Source of the DNA: an uncultured Alphaproteobacteria bacterium
GTDB taxonomy: Bacteria > Pseudomonadota > Alphaproteobacteria > Rhodobacterales > Rhodobacteraceae
DNA length: 64,000 bases
Direction: 5' to 3'
Assembly (NCBI GenBank): GCA_902573735.1
Contig: CACGLH010000001.1
Span: forward strand, 310,001 to 374,000
Of this stretch, positions 16,912 through 26,179 are shown one piece after another. Numbering within the stretch: position 1 is the first letter of the stretch; every line of letters starts with the position of its first letter. The notes beneath the pieces were generated by a model. That model had not been told where the DNA came from and did not search any database. It worked only from the letters and a program-made list of their open reading frames with translations. The position numbers were made by a program, and so were the translations under genes.

Positions 16912-17730
16912 ATGACAGTAAGAATTGAAAAAGAGGGTAATGTTTGGACAATCATTCACTCAAGACCAGAAGCACGTAATGCTATGGATCCAGAAAGTGC
17001 TGATGATCTGACAGCTGCTTTTTTAGAATTTGACTCAAATCCTTCAGCAGATGTTGCTGTCTTTTGGGGCGAGGGAGGCTCATTTTGTTCTGGTTGGGAT
17101 TTGAAATATGTATCTACGCTTGATAAACAATATCCACTTAAAGAATTAGACATACCCAAAGATGGTGGGAAACGTGGCAATGGAGGCGATATTGCCCGAG
17201 GACCGCTAGGACCGAGCAGGCTTGAATTAGATAAACCTGTAATTGCAGCGGTTGCAGGTCCTGCTGTCGCTGGTGGAATGGAGTTAGCACTTTGGAGTGA
17301 CTTTAGGGTAATGGAGCGTACTGCATACCTTGGGGTTTATTGCCGCCGATGGGGTGTACCACTAATAGATGGTGGAACTGTAAGACTTCCTAGAATAGTG
17401 GGCCAGGGACGAGCATTAGAGATTATATTAACTGGAAGACAAGTGATGGCTGAAGAATGTGAAAAATTAGGTCTCTGCGAGTATGTAGTGGAAGAAGGTG
17501 GGGCAAGGAAAAAGGCTGAAGAGTTAGCACACGAAATTGCTCGATTCCCCCAAACTTGTGTTCGTGCTGATAGGCGTTCAGCTATAAACCAAAGAAACCT
17601 AAACATTCGAGACGCCCTAATTAATGAGTGGTATAATGGGAGAGCTGCTTTGATTAAGGACGGTGTCGACGGAGCATCTCGTTTTAAAAGTGGTCTAGGT
17701 AGGCACGGTGATTTCAAAAATATAAAATGA
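16912..17730 (+). CDS. enoyl-CoA hydratase/isomerase (crotonase) family protein
   Basis: A protein of 272 residues with GGGAGA upstream of its ATG. The crotonase oxyanion-hole motifs are present: GEGGSFCSGWDLKY near residue 60 and AVAGPAVAGGMELALWSDF near residue 115, which keeps the first catalytic glutamate (GGMEL). In the position of the second glutamate the sequence reads YCRRWGVPLIDGGTVRLPR, so that acid is missing. This points to an isomerase, hydrolase or other crotonase chemistry rather than classical hydration. The next gene overlaps by four bases (ATGA), so the two are coupled. Its base composition is noticeably less AT-rich than its neighbours. Confidence 0.88.
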   Translation: MTVRIEKEGNVWTIIHSRPEARNAMDPESADDLTAAFLEFDSNPSADVAVFWGEGGSFCSGWDLKYVSTLDKQYPLKELDIPKDGGKRGNGGDIARGPLGPSRLELDKPVIAAVAGPAVAGGMELALWSDFRVMERTAYLGVYCRRWGVPLIDGGTVRLPRIVGQGRALEIILTGRQVMAEECEKLGLCEYVVEEGGARKKAEELAHEIARFPQTCVRADRRSAINQRNLNIRDALINEWYNGRAALIKDGVDGASRFKSGLGRHGDFKNIK

Positions 17731-18152
17731 CAGGGATCTATAAAAAAATTTCAAAAAGAAATTTTATTTCTTTTTGTAAAGATACAATCCCGTCAGTTAA
17801 AGATTTTGAAGTTAAACTAATAAAGTTTGAAAAAACTGGAGTGGCAATTGATTACTTTCCTGACAAAAACCAAGTCGGTAAAAAAGATAGGTTTTGGACC
17901 CAAAACTTATTTACAACCGCTGACATGGTTTCATATGGTAGCATACTTTGCAGATACCCTAACGCGATAGGATCCGTCACTATTAATTTTACTGGTAATT
18001 TTTTTGCGGCAGAAAAGGTTTGTAATGTCCGAGTCTCCAGTACAATTCAAGAATATGAAGAGAAGTTTGCACACTCCACAGTGGATATTGTTACATTTTC
18101 TAACCAGTTAATAGCAAAATTGACCTGTAATTACCTAATGATAGGAAAATAA
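17727..18152 (+). CDS. hotdog-fold thioesterase-like protein (PaaI-related)
   Basis: A protein of 141 residues whose ATG overlaps the crotonase stop (ATGA). The pattern KTGVAIDYFPDKNQ...DRFWTQNLFTTADMVSYGSI is that of a PaaI-type hotdog thioesterase, where the acid in TTAD sits at the start of the central helix. Beta strands follow (SVTINFTGNFFA, VCNVRVSSTIQ, STVDIVTF). The usual HGG motif is not seen. Coupled to a crotonase, it may release or bind a CoA ester from the same pathway. Medium confidence in the fold, low in the reaction. Confidence 0.65.
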   Translation: MTGIYKKISKRNFISFCKDTIPSVKDFEVKLIKFEKTGVAIDYFPDKNQVGKKDRFWTQNLFTTADMVSYGSILCRYPNAIGSVTINFTGNFFAAEKVCNVRVSSTIQEYEEKFAHSTVDIVTFSNQLIAKLTCNYLMIGK

Positions 18153-18790
18153 AAAAAATCTGTGACGCTAATTTGCAAAGTATTTTGCATAAAAGGTATA
18201 TACTTTCGTAATTTTAGTTGATTTTATTTTTTTGTTTTTATTTCGATACTTATTTTAATTATGAAACTTATTAAATCCATTCCTGATATATCCTTGAGAG
18301 TTAAGAAAGACAGACATCTTTGTTAATAATTAGTAAAATTAAATGCTTACACGTTAGTTTTTAAAAGAAAAAAGTAATGATCATTTTAATTTTCTAATTT
18401 TTAGCATTTCTGCAAAAATTTTTGACAAAAATATCTTCATCAAAAGTTTTCAATATATATAATGTTTTATTTTATTCATCACTTTTATCTACGTAAATCC
18501 AAGTGTCTTAATCTTTATTATATATGACAAATTCAAGTTTGTTATTAATTCCTTGTGAGAGATTATTCTGTTTTAGTTATTCTCCACTTTTTCCTATCAA
18601 AAAATAAGGGTGTGTCGTTCCTGCTTCCATTTTCATATGTGCGCATATCAACTTGTTAGCATAAAAATTCTTAGTGATAAAAACATAAATAAAGTACGAA
18701 ATATTTATAAGTGCTATTACTTTTAAGTAAAGTAAAAATGATTTTTCATGTCTAAATTTAAAATTTAATTTTTTTTAATTTCCAAAATTA
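18153..18790. other. 638-bp spacer containing a decayed minus-strand gene
   Basis: A broken reading frame on the minus strand fills 18394-18636 and is listed separately. The rest is AT-rich with no gene and no clear terminator after the hotdog gene. Confidence 0.5.
18394..18636 (-). pseudogene. decayed gene with three in-frame TAA stops
   Basis: From the ATG at 18636 the minus strand reads MKMEAGTTHPYFLIGKSGE, then TAA, LKQNNLSQGINNKLEFVIYN..D, TAA, DTWIYVDKSDE, TAA, and NKTLYILKTFDEDIFVKNF to a final TAG at 18394. The frame never shifts; only three point-mutation-like TAA codons break it, and composition between them is protein-like. The family is not recognised. Upstream the same frame stays open to about 18660. 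Confidence 0.45.
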
Positions 18791-20323
18791 TTATAGAACC
18801 ATCAAAGCTTTCAAGATTGGTACCCTTTTTTTATCAAATTCTTCTGCCTTTTCAGTCAAAAAGTTAATACTTTCAATTTTATCGTTTATCTCTTCATTAT
18901 TTTTTAAAATTCTTTGACCTTGAGAATTAATGGTTTCCCAGGCGAAAGTTGCCCACTCTTTAGGATGTTTTTTTCCTTGCAACATGGAAGCTATAAAAAT
19001 TTTTTCAATGCGGCCAACTACAATTCCACTTATGGTCCTTGGACTTACCAAGTGGTGAATTTCATCTGATCCAAAAGCATGATTTATCAAATATTTATTC
19101 AAGTTTTCTGTATTAGATTTGTTGTTGTTTATAACATTTTCGTCTTGAACTAAGCCTAAAGCTCTTTTACTCACAAGGATCATAACTGATTGCAAAATTA
19201 AAGTAATATTTATTTCTTTATTTTTTAAATTACTTTCAATTTCGGCAATTGTTTTTGTTTTAAAGTCAGATAAAAAATTTAATATAGGATTATAAATCTT
19301 TTCACTTAATTCAATTTCTCCTAAATCTCCTTGAGTTTTTAGTATAATTTGATCAGGATTCTCAATTAATTGAACACGAATTTTCCTAACTTCGTTAATT
19401 TGGTCAAAACTTGTCAGTCTTCTAGGGCCTTTAACCCAATATTCTGATCTAAATTGAGCATTTACACAAAAATCTTTTATGATTTGATATAAGACGGGGT
19501 CTTTTATTTCAGCTAGAAGTTCCAACTGTTTCTTTGTAAGGTTTAATTTATCTATCGCGTTCAAGTGATTAGATGGAGCAACGTAACTTAATTTTGCCTT
19601 TGAAAAAGATTCGTTTAGCTTTCCAAAATTTACGGCCTCCCAGTCTTTATTAAAATATTCATGAGCTAAATATTCTCTATTTTGTCCTTGAATTCGTTTT
19701 AATCGTTGCTTGAGAATTGGATTAGTTTCTAAAAATTTTGGATTTACAGTATTTAATTTTTCTATGAATTTAAGAGCTCCATTTATTCCACCAATTCTAC
19801 CAGAACCTGAGGGTTCCATGGTATTAGCATAATAAGTCATTAAATCTCTTACTGGTATCATACTAGCCCATGCGTTTTGAGAATTATAACTTACATAAAC
19901 TACACCCCCAACATTTAGTTTGTTTTTTATAAATTCAATGATTATTGATTTATTGGAATTTGATACCCAGGACCAAATACCGTGAAGACCAATAAAGTCA
20001 AAGTTGGGTAGGTTTGGATATTTACAGAATGTTTCGAAATCATCATCCGACAATAAAGTTTTATTTCCTATAGTTGAATTTAATTCCTTAGCAAAACTTA
20101 CGTGTGCTGGATTAAAGTCATTTCCAGCCCAATTAATAGAATTATCTGCTGAATGAAAATTTATGGATATTCCTTGACCAAAACCTAACTCACAGGCATT
20201 TTTTATTATTGGAGGTCTTATTCCTGCATGTATTAATGCTAAATTTAAATTTAGAGGGTTTAATCCTGCATAATAACCATGTGTATAATTTACATCAGAA
20301 ACATAACCAGAGCTCCAATCCAT
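18791..20323 (-). CDS. class I SAM-dependent methyltransferase with regulatory domain
   Basis: A protein of 510 residues starting at an ATG preceded by AGGGAA. The N-terminal half has motif I (KNACELGFGQG, residues 41-51), an acidic end of strand 2 (NDFNPAHV) and FDFIGLHGIWSWVSN as the motif-IV region. The C-terminal half matches the methyltransferase regulatory domain family (PF10119-like) with LTSFDQINEVRKIRVQL and a helical tail. Related bacterial proteins are long two-domain methyltransferases of unknown target. It stands alone; the minus-strand decayed gene lies just downstream. Confidence 0.82.
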   Translation of the reverse strand: MDWSSGYVSDVNYTHGYYAGLNPLNLNLALIHAGIRPPIIKNACELGFGQGISINFHSADNSINWAGNDFNPAHVSFAKELNSTIGNKTLLSDDDFETFCKYPNLPNFDFIGLHGIWSWVSNSNKSIIIEFIKNKLNVGGVVYVSYNSQNAWASMIPVRDLMTYYANTMEPSGSGRIGGINGALKFIEKLNTVNPKFLETNPILKQRLKRIQGQNREYLAHEYFNKDWEAVNFGKLNESFSKAKLSYVAPSNHLNAIDKLNLTKKQLELLAEIKDPVLYQIIKDFCVNAQFRSEYWVKGPRRLTSFDQINEVRKIRVQLIENPDQIILKTQGDLGEIELSEKIYNPILNFLSDFKTKTIAEIESNLKNKEINITLILQSVMILVSKRALGLVQDENVINNNKSNTENLNKYLINHAFGSDEIHHLVSPRTISGIVVGRIEKIFIASMLQGKKHPKEWATFAWETINSQGQRILKNNEEINDKIESINFLTEKAEEFDKKRVPILKALMVL

Positions 20324-20905
20324 AAGTTATTCCCTAAAAATTAAAAAAGTACCAAATTATTAAGCTTTTCAATTTTTTGTCAACATATTTAAAATTTGAT
20401 AAATATTATGTCAAAAAAATACTACCCATATTATGTTGGCATTAATTAAATTAATATTTATTAATCCTAATAAGCTGAGTAAATTTTATTTTTTTAAATA
20501 TTCTGAAATTTAATTTAAAAATTCTAAATATGAGAAAATATGAAGGTTTTTTAGATGACATTTATAATACCTAATATAAGATATAATACTTAATAGTTGT
20601 GTGATCTCAAAAACTATAACCTATTTCTAGTAATTACTTAAGCTCACACATTTGGGTAGGTAAAATTTTAAATAACTAATCCTATCTATATCGCCTTTTT
20701 TAAAATCAATTTTATACCCCCAGATAGGGGCCTATGATAATATCAATCATTTTTATTAAAAATTTTATTTCAAGAAAAATTTTTCTTATTCTAATTTATT
20801 GTTATTAAGTAAAATTATAATAATTCCTTTTTTAGATATAATTATTATTCAAATTCAAAAACAAATAGGTTATCATATAAATTAATTTTAAATTGAAAGA
20901 TAAAA
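20324..20905. other. 582-bp spacer with one hairpin-repeat copy
   Basis: Divergent promoter region between the methyltransferase and the FAD oxidase. It holds copy C of the dispersed repeat and a short G/C hairpin, CCCC (20717-20720) with GGGG (20727-20730). No gene seen. Confidence 0.5.
20606..20660 (+). repeat. dispersed hairpin repeat, copy C
   Basis: CTCAAAAACTATAACCTATT at the left and GCTCACACATTTGGGT at the right align with copies A and B. The apex is a perfect palindrome, AGTAATTACT, different in sequence from the other copies but again self-complementary. Confidence 0.6.
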
Positions 20906-22318
20906 ATGGAATATTTGGACTATATTGAAACCATATTGGACAGAAAAGACATTCTTTCTTCTAACTTTAATCAAAAGTTTTGTTCTGATTGGACGCATAT
21001 TTACAAATTTAAACCTCTAGCTGTAGCTTTTCCAAGAAATACTGAACAAGTTTCAAACTTAGTGAAAGCATCTAAAAAATTTAACATACCTATAGTGCCT
21101 ATGAGTGGTAATACAGGTTTAGTAGGAGGTACATTTGCCGAAAATTCATTAATTATTTCTTTAGAAAAAATGAATTCAATTATTAAAATCAACAAAGGCT
21201 CAAATCTTGTTAGTGTTGAAGCGGGAGTAATTCTTTCTGATCTTCATTCTGAACTTTCAAAACATAATTTGTCCTTTCCTGTAACTTTTGGTGCAAGGGG
21301 TTCTGCAATGATAGGAGGAATTCTGTCCTCTAATGCTGGCGGATCAAACGTTTTAAAATATGGCAATTCACGTGATCTCTGTTTAGGAATAGAAGTTGTT
21401 TTACCTGATGGGAGAATACTTAATATGATGAGTGAGCTTCATAAAGATAATTCTGGTCTTGATTTGAAGAATTTGTTGATAGGATCTGAGGGAACATTAG
21501 GTATTATAACAAAAGCTATTTTAAAAATTTTTCCAACACCAAAAAATTTTTTTACTGCCATGATTTGTCTTAATGAAAATCAAGATCCTCTTAATATTTT
21601 AAGAAAAGTCGAGAATAAGCTTGGTAAAGAAGTTGAAGCTTTTGAGTACATGCCCGCTTTTTATGTAAAAGAGTTTTATAGATTATTTCCAAAAAAAGTA
21701 AAATTATTTGATAGATATCATGATATCAACATTTTGTTGGAAGTAGCCTCAAATTCTGATGTAATGAATGATGAAGATAATTCTGGAACATCAATTTTGA
21801 AAAATCATCTGGAAGAAATACTGTCAAGTTTTCTTGATGAAAACTTGCTAGAGGATGTTTTAATTGCACAAAATGATTCTCAAAGAAAATCAATGTGGGA
21901 AATTAGAGAAGCTGCAGCTGAAATCACAGTTTCCAGAAAACCTGTAGTTATAACGGATGTTTCTCTACCACTTGATTCTGTTTCAAATTTTATAAATTTA
22001 GTAAATAAGAAATTAGACCATGTAGAAAAGCAAGCACCCTCTACATTTGTTTCACATTTAGGAGATGGAAATGTACATTATTGGGTATGGCCAAAGAATG
22101 ATGATAAATTATTGCATGATAACATTGTAGAAATAATTGAAGGAATTGTTTATGATTTGAAGGGAAGTTTTTCAGCTGAACATGGTATTGGCATTGCTAA
22201 ATTAAATTCCATGAAAAGAAGAAAAGATAATACAGCTGTAGATGTTATGCTTGCTATAAAAAATGCACTCGATCCTACTAATATTATGAATCCAGGTAAA
22301 GTTTTTCCAAAAGTTTGA
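20906..22318 (+). CDS. FAD-binding oxidoreductase of the GlcD / D-2-hydroxyglutarate dehydrogenase type
   Basis: A protein of 470 residues. The N-terminal FAD-binding (PCMH) domain has PMSGNTGLVGGTF near residue 71 and ARGSAMIGGILSSNAGGSNVLKYG, then LLIGSEGTLGIIT. The C-terminal FAD-oxidase domain carries VSHLGDGNVHYWVWP and SAEHGIGIAKL, where His residues bind metal and substrate. Such enzymes oxidise D-2-hydroxy acids (D-lactate, glycolate, D-2-hydroxyglutarate) and pass electrons to an acceptor. It is the first gene of a plus-strand run leading to the amidohydrolase, DUF59, glyoxalase and ABC genes. Soluble or membrane-peripheral. Confidence 0.88.
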   Translation: MEYLDYIETILDRKDILSSNFNQKFCSDWTHIYKFKPLAVAFPRNTEQVSNLVKASKKFNIPIVPMSGNTGLVGGTFAENSLIISLEKMNSIIKINKGSNLVSVEAGVILSDLHSELSKHNLSFPVTFGARGSAMIGGILSSNAGGSNVLKYGNSRDLCLGIEVVLPDGRILNMMSELHKDNSGLDLKNLLIGSEGTLGIITKAILKIFPTPKNFFTAMICLNENQDPLNILRKVENKLGKEVEAFEYMPAFYVKEFYRLFPKKVKLFDRYHDINILLEVASNSDVMNDEDNSGTSILKNHLEEILSSFLDENLLEDVLIAQNDSQRKSMWEIREAAAEITVSRKPVVITDVSLPLDSVSNFINLVNKKLDHVEKQAPSTFVSHLGDGNVHYWVWPKNDDKLLHDNIVEIIEGIVYDLKGSFSAEHGIGIAKLNSMKRRKDNTAVDVMLAIKNALDPTNIMNPGKVFPKV

Positions 22319-22406
22319 TTTTTTTCTTGATAGTTATTTTTTAAATTGTATTATTTTTATTCCGATAAATCGAACATATAAAAATATTAGTAGCGAAAGG
22401 TAAATT

Positions 22407-23423
22407 ATGTATATTACTGATAAAGGTGAAAAAGTATTTGTTATGGATGGGCATACTCATTTGTGGGATGCTAGAAAAGATAATAGAAAAAATAGATATG
22501 GTTCTACTTTTATTGAAACTTTTTGGAATGGTCATACAGGTATGTCACCTCCAGAAAATGTATGGGATTTAAATCGTTTCGAATATTATGGGGCAAAAGC
22601 TGCAGAAAAAGATTTGTTCGAAAAAGGATATGTAGATGTAGCTGTGATGCAACCTACATATCTATATGAATTTTATAATGAAGGTTTTAATACTGTAGAA
22701 CAATGCTCAGCTTTGAAGAAGTTAAGACCAGAAAATGTTGTTCTCAATGGGAGAATTGATCCCAGAGATGGGAAAAAAGGGATTGCTAAGTTAGAATCTG
22801 ACTTTGATAAGTGGAAATTTAAAGGCGTAAAACTTTATACTGCTGAATGGAGGGGGGAATCAAAAGGTTATAAATTGAGTGAGCCTATTGTTAAACCTTA
22901 TTTAGAAAAGCTTGTTGAATTAGGTATAAAAAATGTGCATCTTCATAAGGGTCCTACAATTCATCCTTTGTCGTTAGATGCATTTGATGTTAATGATGTT
23001 GATGATGTTGCAACTTTATATCCTGACTTGAATTTTATAGTTGATCATTGCGGTATACCGAGACTTGAAGATTTTTGTTGGATCGCTAACCAAGAACCAA
23101 ATGTATTTGGTGGTTTGGCAATTATATCTGCTTTTACTCATACAAGGCCTCGTTACTTTCAACGTCTCATGGTTGATCTCTTATATTATTTAGGCCCTGA
23201 TAGATTATTATTTGGATCAGATTATGCTATATGGGAACCATCTTGGATAGTTGAAAAAATTATGAATTTTGAGTTTGACGAACCTTCCGCTGAAGAAGCA
23301 CAAACTGAGCTAACACTCGAGGTTAAAAGAAAAATAATGGGTGAAAATATGGCTAAAATATATGATATTAACCCTAGTGATTTCATTAACAATACTCAAG
23401 CCTCGAATGTTGCAGCTGAATAA
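22407..23423 (+). CDS. amidohydrolase (PF04909 type), of the kind paired with DUF59 proteins in monooxygenase clusters
   Basis: A protein of 338 residues after AAAGG. It is a TIM-barrel amidohydrolase with HxH metal ligands in MDGHTHLWDAR (His16, His18), a mid-barrel His in KNVHLHKGPTIHPLSLDAF, FIVDHCGIPRLEDFCW, and a final Asp in LLFGSDYAIWEP. KGVKLYTAEWRGESKGYKL and the DAFDVNDVDDV stretch match, from memory, the amidohydrolase that accompanies propane/alkane diiron monooxygenase operons in actinobacteria. The next gene overlaps by 17 bp and encodes the DUF59 partner known from the same operons. The reaction is unknown; a role in enzyme maturation rather than catabolism is possible. Confidence 0.82.
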   Translation: MYITDKGEKVFVMDGHTHLWDARKDNRKNRYGSTFIETFWNGHTGMSPPENVWDLNRFEYYGAKAAEKDLFEKGYVDVAVMQPTYLYEFYNEGFNTVEQCSALKKLRPENVVLNGRIDPRDGKKGIAKLESDFDKWKFKGVKLYTAEWRGESKGYKLSEPIVKPYLEKLVELGIKNVHLHKGPTIHPLSLDAFDVNDVDDVATLYPDLNFIVDHCGIPRLEDFCWIANQEPNVFGGLAIISAFTHTRPRYFQRLMVDLLYYLGPDRLLFGSDYAIWEPSWIVEKIMNFEFDEPSAEEAQTELTLEVKRKIMGENMAKIYDINPSDFINNTQASNVAAE

Positions 23424-24147
23424 TTCTAAAGCATATAAACTTAGAGAAATAAAAAATTGTTTAAATACAGTTTTTGACCCTGAGCTAGACGAATCTATTA
23501 TTGATTTAGGTTTTGTTTCAAATATTGAAATTAAACCTAATTTTCATGTATCTATTGAGTTAAAACTTCCAACATATTTTTGTTCTGCAAATTTTGCGTG
23601 GATCATGTGTTATGATTCAAAAAAAGCTGTAGAAAAACTTTCTTGGGTTTTGGATGTAGAAGTTGAATTAGTAGATCATTTTGTAATGAATAAAGTTAAT
23701 AAAGGCTTAAAAAATAATGAAACTTTTTCTTCTATTTTTGGTGCTAACAAAGCAAACGATATTACTAAACTACGAATTAAGTTTGATAAAAAAGCTTATT
23801 TAAATCGACAATCTTTGTTAATTCAATTTTTGCGAAAAAAAAATCTTTTAGATTCTGAAATTGTTAATATGACGCTCGATAACTTAACAATTTTTGCTTC
23901 AAAATTCTATGATGATGAATTTAACAAAAATCTTAGAAGGTATATAACTCTAAAAGAAAAACTTATAAAAAATAAAAAAAATATCAATTTTGCTTTTTTA
24001 GATCTTGACGGAAGTAAAATTCAGGAAAATAATCTATTAGAACATTTAAGAATATTAAGAAGAACTACTGGAAGTATTACAGCTAACAGCGAAATGTGTA
24101 AGATATTAATGAAAGAAAGATATTCAGCGGGTGGTCAAATAAAATAA
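23407..24147 (+). CDS. DUF59/MIP18-family iron-sulfur assembly-like protein
   Basis: The start is set at ATG 23407, inside the end of the amidohydrolase, because the conserved domain begins right after (LREIKNCLNTVFDPELDESIID). This gives about 246 residues. The N-terminal 100 residues are a MIP18/PaaD-type domain (DPELDESIIDLGFVSNIEI) with two cysteines in the LPTYFCSANFAWIMCYDS segment. The C-terminal 140 residues are helical, ending SEMCKILMKERYS. PaaD-like proteins help mature metal centres of oxygenases. The long C-terminal extension matches the variant found beside this amidohydrolase in monooxygenase operons; no such oxygenase is in the window. Confidence 0.8.
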   Translation: MLQLNNSKAYKLREIKNCLNTVFDPELDESIIDLGFVSNIEIKPNFHVSIELKLPTYFCSANFAWIMCYDSKKAVEKLSWVLDVEVELVDHFVMNKVNKGLKNNETFSSIFGANKANDITKLRIKFDKKAYLNRQSLLIQFLRKKNLLDSEIVNMTLDNLTIFASKFYDDEFNKNLRRYITLKEKLIKNKKNINFAFLDLDGSKIQENNLLEHLRILRRTTGSITANSEMCKILMKERYSAGGQIK

Positions 24148-24194
24148 TATTTACATCAAGTGTTTTTTTAATTTAAATTATGGAGGGAATTTAA

Positions 24195-24602
24195 ATGGAT
24201 GGCTCTAAATTTCAACTAATGCATACTATGCTAAGAGTAAAAGACCTTGAAAAATCTATAGATTTTTACACTAATCTATTGGGGATGACTCTTCTTAATA
24301 AGCTCGATTTTCCAGAAGGTAAATTTACGTTAGCGTTTATTGGATATGGTCCTGAAGAGACTCATTCTGTGATAGAATTAACCTATAATTGGGATCAGAC
24401 TGAACCTTATAATCTAGGAGATGGGTATGGACATATAGCTCTAGGTGTAAGAGATATTCATGGCGTATGTGCTGCTCTAGAAAAAGCTGGAGCCAATATT
24501 CCTAGAAAACCAGGACCAATGAAACATGGTACTACTGAAATTGCATTTATAGATGATCCTGACGGTTATAAAGTTGAATTGGTAGATTTGGATACAAGAT
24601 AA
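24195..24602 (+). CDS. gloA: lactoylglutathione lyase (glyoxalase I)
   Basis: A protein of 135 residues with GGAGG before its ATG, the length of bacterial nickel-type GloA. The metal ligands are all visible: His10 (LMHTMLRVKDL), Glu61 (VIELTYNW), His80 (GYGHIALGV) and Glu128 (GYKVELVD). It contains DFYTNLLGM and the DPDGYKVE C-terminal motif. It converts the methylglyoxal-glutathione hemithioacetal to S-lactoylglutathione in the cytoplasm. It sits between the DUF59 gene and the ABC binding protein; together with the D-hydroxyacid oxidase upstream it could feed D-lactate into metabolism, an inference from position. Confidence 0.92.
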   Translation: MDGSKFQLMHTMLRVKDLEKSIDFYTNLLGMTLLNKLDFPEGKFTLAFIGYGPEETHSVIELTYNWDQTEPYNLGDGYGHIALGVRDIHGVCAALEKAGANIPRKPGPMKHGTTEIAFIDDPDGYKVELVDLDTR

Positions 24603-24686
24603 TAAAAAAAATTTAATTTTGAGGTAGTTGAAATTAATTTTCGTATTAATCAAAAACTTATGAGCAGATAAAATAAGGAGATCAAT

Positions 24687-26120
24687 ATGAACAGTATAAT
24701 AAAACATTACAAAATTATTGGTTTATCAAGTTTGGTCTTTGCAGTAAGCACTGCAATATCAGCATTTACGCTTGATGATATACCAGAGATTAAAAATAAA
24801 ACTCCAATCAACGTAGCCTTAGAAGCTGGAGGAAGTGCCGATACAATTATTCCTTTCTTGGAAGCTTTTTCTAAAAAGACAGGAGTTCCCATTACTCATG
24901 AAGCGATGGTATTTGCAACTTTATATTCAAAAGAAAATATAGAACTTCAAAGTGGTACGGGTGCCTATGATGTTGTTGTGACGGAGACGTCTTGGACAAA
25001 TGAGTGGAAGGATTATTTAGCACCACTTGAAGATTTAGCTAATAAATATGATCCAGTAGGAGCTGAAGGATTTAAAAAGTATGTATCTGGTCAAGATGCT
25101 GGTATTTTACGTATGGCTTCTACTAGAGATGGATCTTTAGTTGGCGCTCCTTACTATACATACACACAGCAAAACATTTATCGTAAGGACCTATTAACGG
25201 ACGCGGGTGAAATGTCTGCTTTTAAATCAAAATATGGATATGATTTATCAGCGCCTACAACACAACAGCAACTTCATGATATTGCTGAATTTTTTACAAG
25301 AAAAGCTGGTGATAAGTTAAAAGGTGAAACATTAGATAAACCTTTTTATGGTGTTTCATTAATGGCTGGACGGTATCCACACGTTCAAGATGAAGTTTCA
25401 GCCATTCTTTGGGGATCAGGCGGCAGATGGGCTCGTACAAACCGTGATTCGAATGGAAAAGTAGTATCTTTTGAAATCACTGATGATGATGCCAAAAAAC
25501 TTGAAGAGGCTTTTGCGTATTACCAAAAACTAATGAAATTTGCTCCTCCTGGTAGTGAAAACGCTTTTTGGGACTTTGCTACCGCACAGTTTGTTGAAGG
25601 GAATACTGCTATGATCCCATATATGTATTGTCCTCTTTGGAACTGGTCTTCTGACGTGGAGAAAGTTGGTGGAATGAATGCTGCGGCTGCTGTTGTTGGA
25701 GAAAGACCTTATACTGGTGCTTTTCATTTTGCACCTAGTGTAGATAGTAAAAATCTTGAAGCAGCTTATTGGTTATTGAAATACATTGGATCCAAAGAAA
25801 CCCAAACCGAAATGGTAAATAAAGGGTGGTCTTCTGCAAGAAAAGATTCTTTAGATGCATGTGACAGAAATGCGGAAAATGCACATCGAAATTGTGGTTG
25901 GATAGATTCTGTTGCATCACAATGGGAAGCACAAGCTCCTGAAATTGAAACTTATTTACACTTTAATAGTGGTGCTTTTGGTAAACTTTATGAACAAATG
26001 ACTATAATTGCTCATGAAAATGCAGTTGGAATAAAATCACCATCTGAAAGTGTAAAAGCTTGGAAGAAGGCATTTAATAGATTCCAAAAAAAGTTTGATG
26101 ATGTAAAGGTCATTAATTAA
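24687..26120 (+). CDS. sugar-type ABC transporter substrate-binding protein
   Basis: A protein of 477 residues with AAGGAG before ATG. The N-terminus is a signal peptide ending near SAFTLDD, so the product is periplasmic. The bilobal family-1 solute-binding fold is suggested by INVALEAGGSADTIIPFLEAFSK, YDVVVTETSWTNEW and the C-terminal SARKDSLD and LYEQMTIIAHENAVG. C-terminal cysteines (DACDRNAENAHRNCG) may form a disulfide. It is the first gene of a permease-permease-small protein-ATPase-ATPase operon, followed by a perfect hairpin before the permeases. Polyol or sugar substrates are likely. Confidence 0.9.
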   Translation: MNSIIKHYKIIGLSSLVFAVSTAISAFTLDDIPEIKNKTPINVALEAGGSADTIIPFLEAFSKKTGVPITHEAMVFATLYSKENIELQSGTGAYDVVVTETSWTNEWKDYLAPLEDLANKYDPVGAEGFKKYVSGQDAGILRMASTRDGSLVGAPYYTYTQQNIYRKDLLTDAGEMSAFKSKYGYDLSAPTTQQQLHDIAEFFTRKAGDKLKGETLDKPFYGVSLMAGRYPHVQDEVSAILWGSGGRWARTNRDSNGKVVSFEITDDDAKKLEEAFAYYQKLMKFAPPGSENAFWDFATAQFVEGNTAMIPYMYCPLWNWSSDVEKVGGMNAAAAVVGERPYTGAFHFAPSVDSKNLEAAYWLLKYIGSKETQTEMVNKGWSSARKDSLDACDRNAENAHRNCGWIDSVASQWEAQAPEIETYLHFNSGAFGKLYEQMTIIAHENAVGIKSPSESVKAWKKAFNRFQKKFDDVKVIN

Positions 26121-26131
26121 ACTTAATATTT

Positions 26132-26159
26132 AAGAGATCTGGTATTAACCAGATCTCTT
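26132..26159 (+). terminator. perfect 12-bp intercistronic hairpin after the ABC binding-protein gene
   Basis: AAGAGATCTGGT (26132-26143), loop ATTA, ACCAGATCTCTT (26148-26159), followed by a T-rich stretch. It lies between the binding-protein and permease genes of one operon, so it is most likely a partial terminator or mRNA stabiliser that raises binding-protein output. Confidence 0.8.
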
Positions 26160-26179
26160 TTAAATTTTACTAATATAAT

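Noticed and set aside
17337-17717. Antisense 126-codon open frame inside the crotonase gene
   Set aside because: Overlaps a conserved gene completely; composition is that of a shadow frame.
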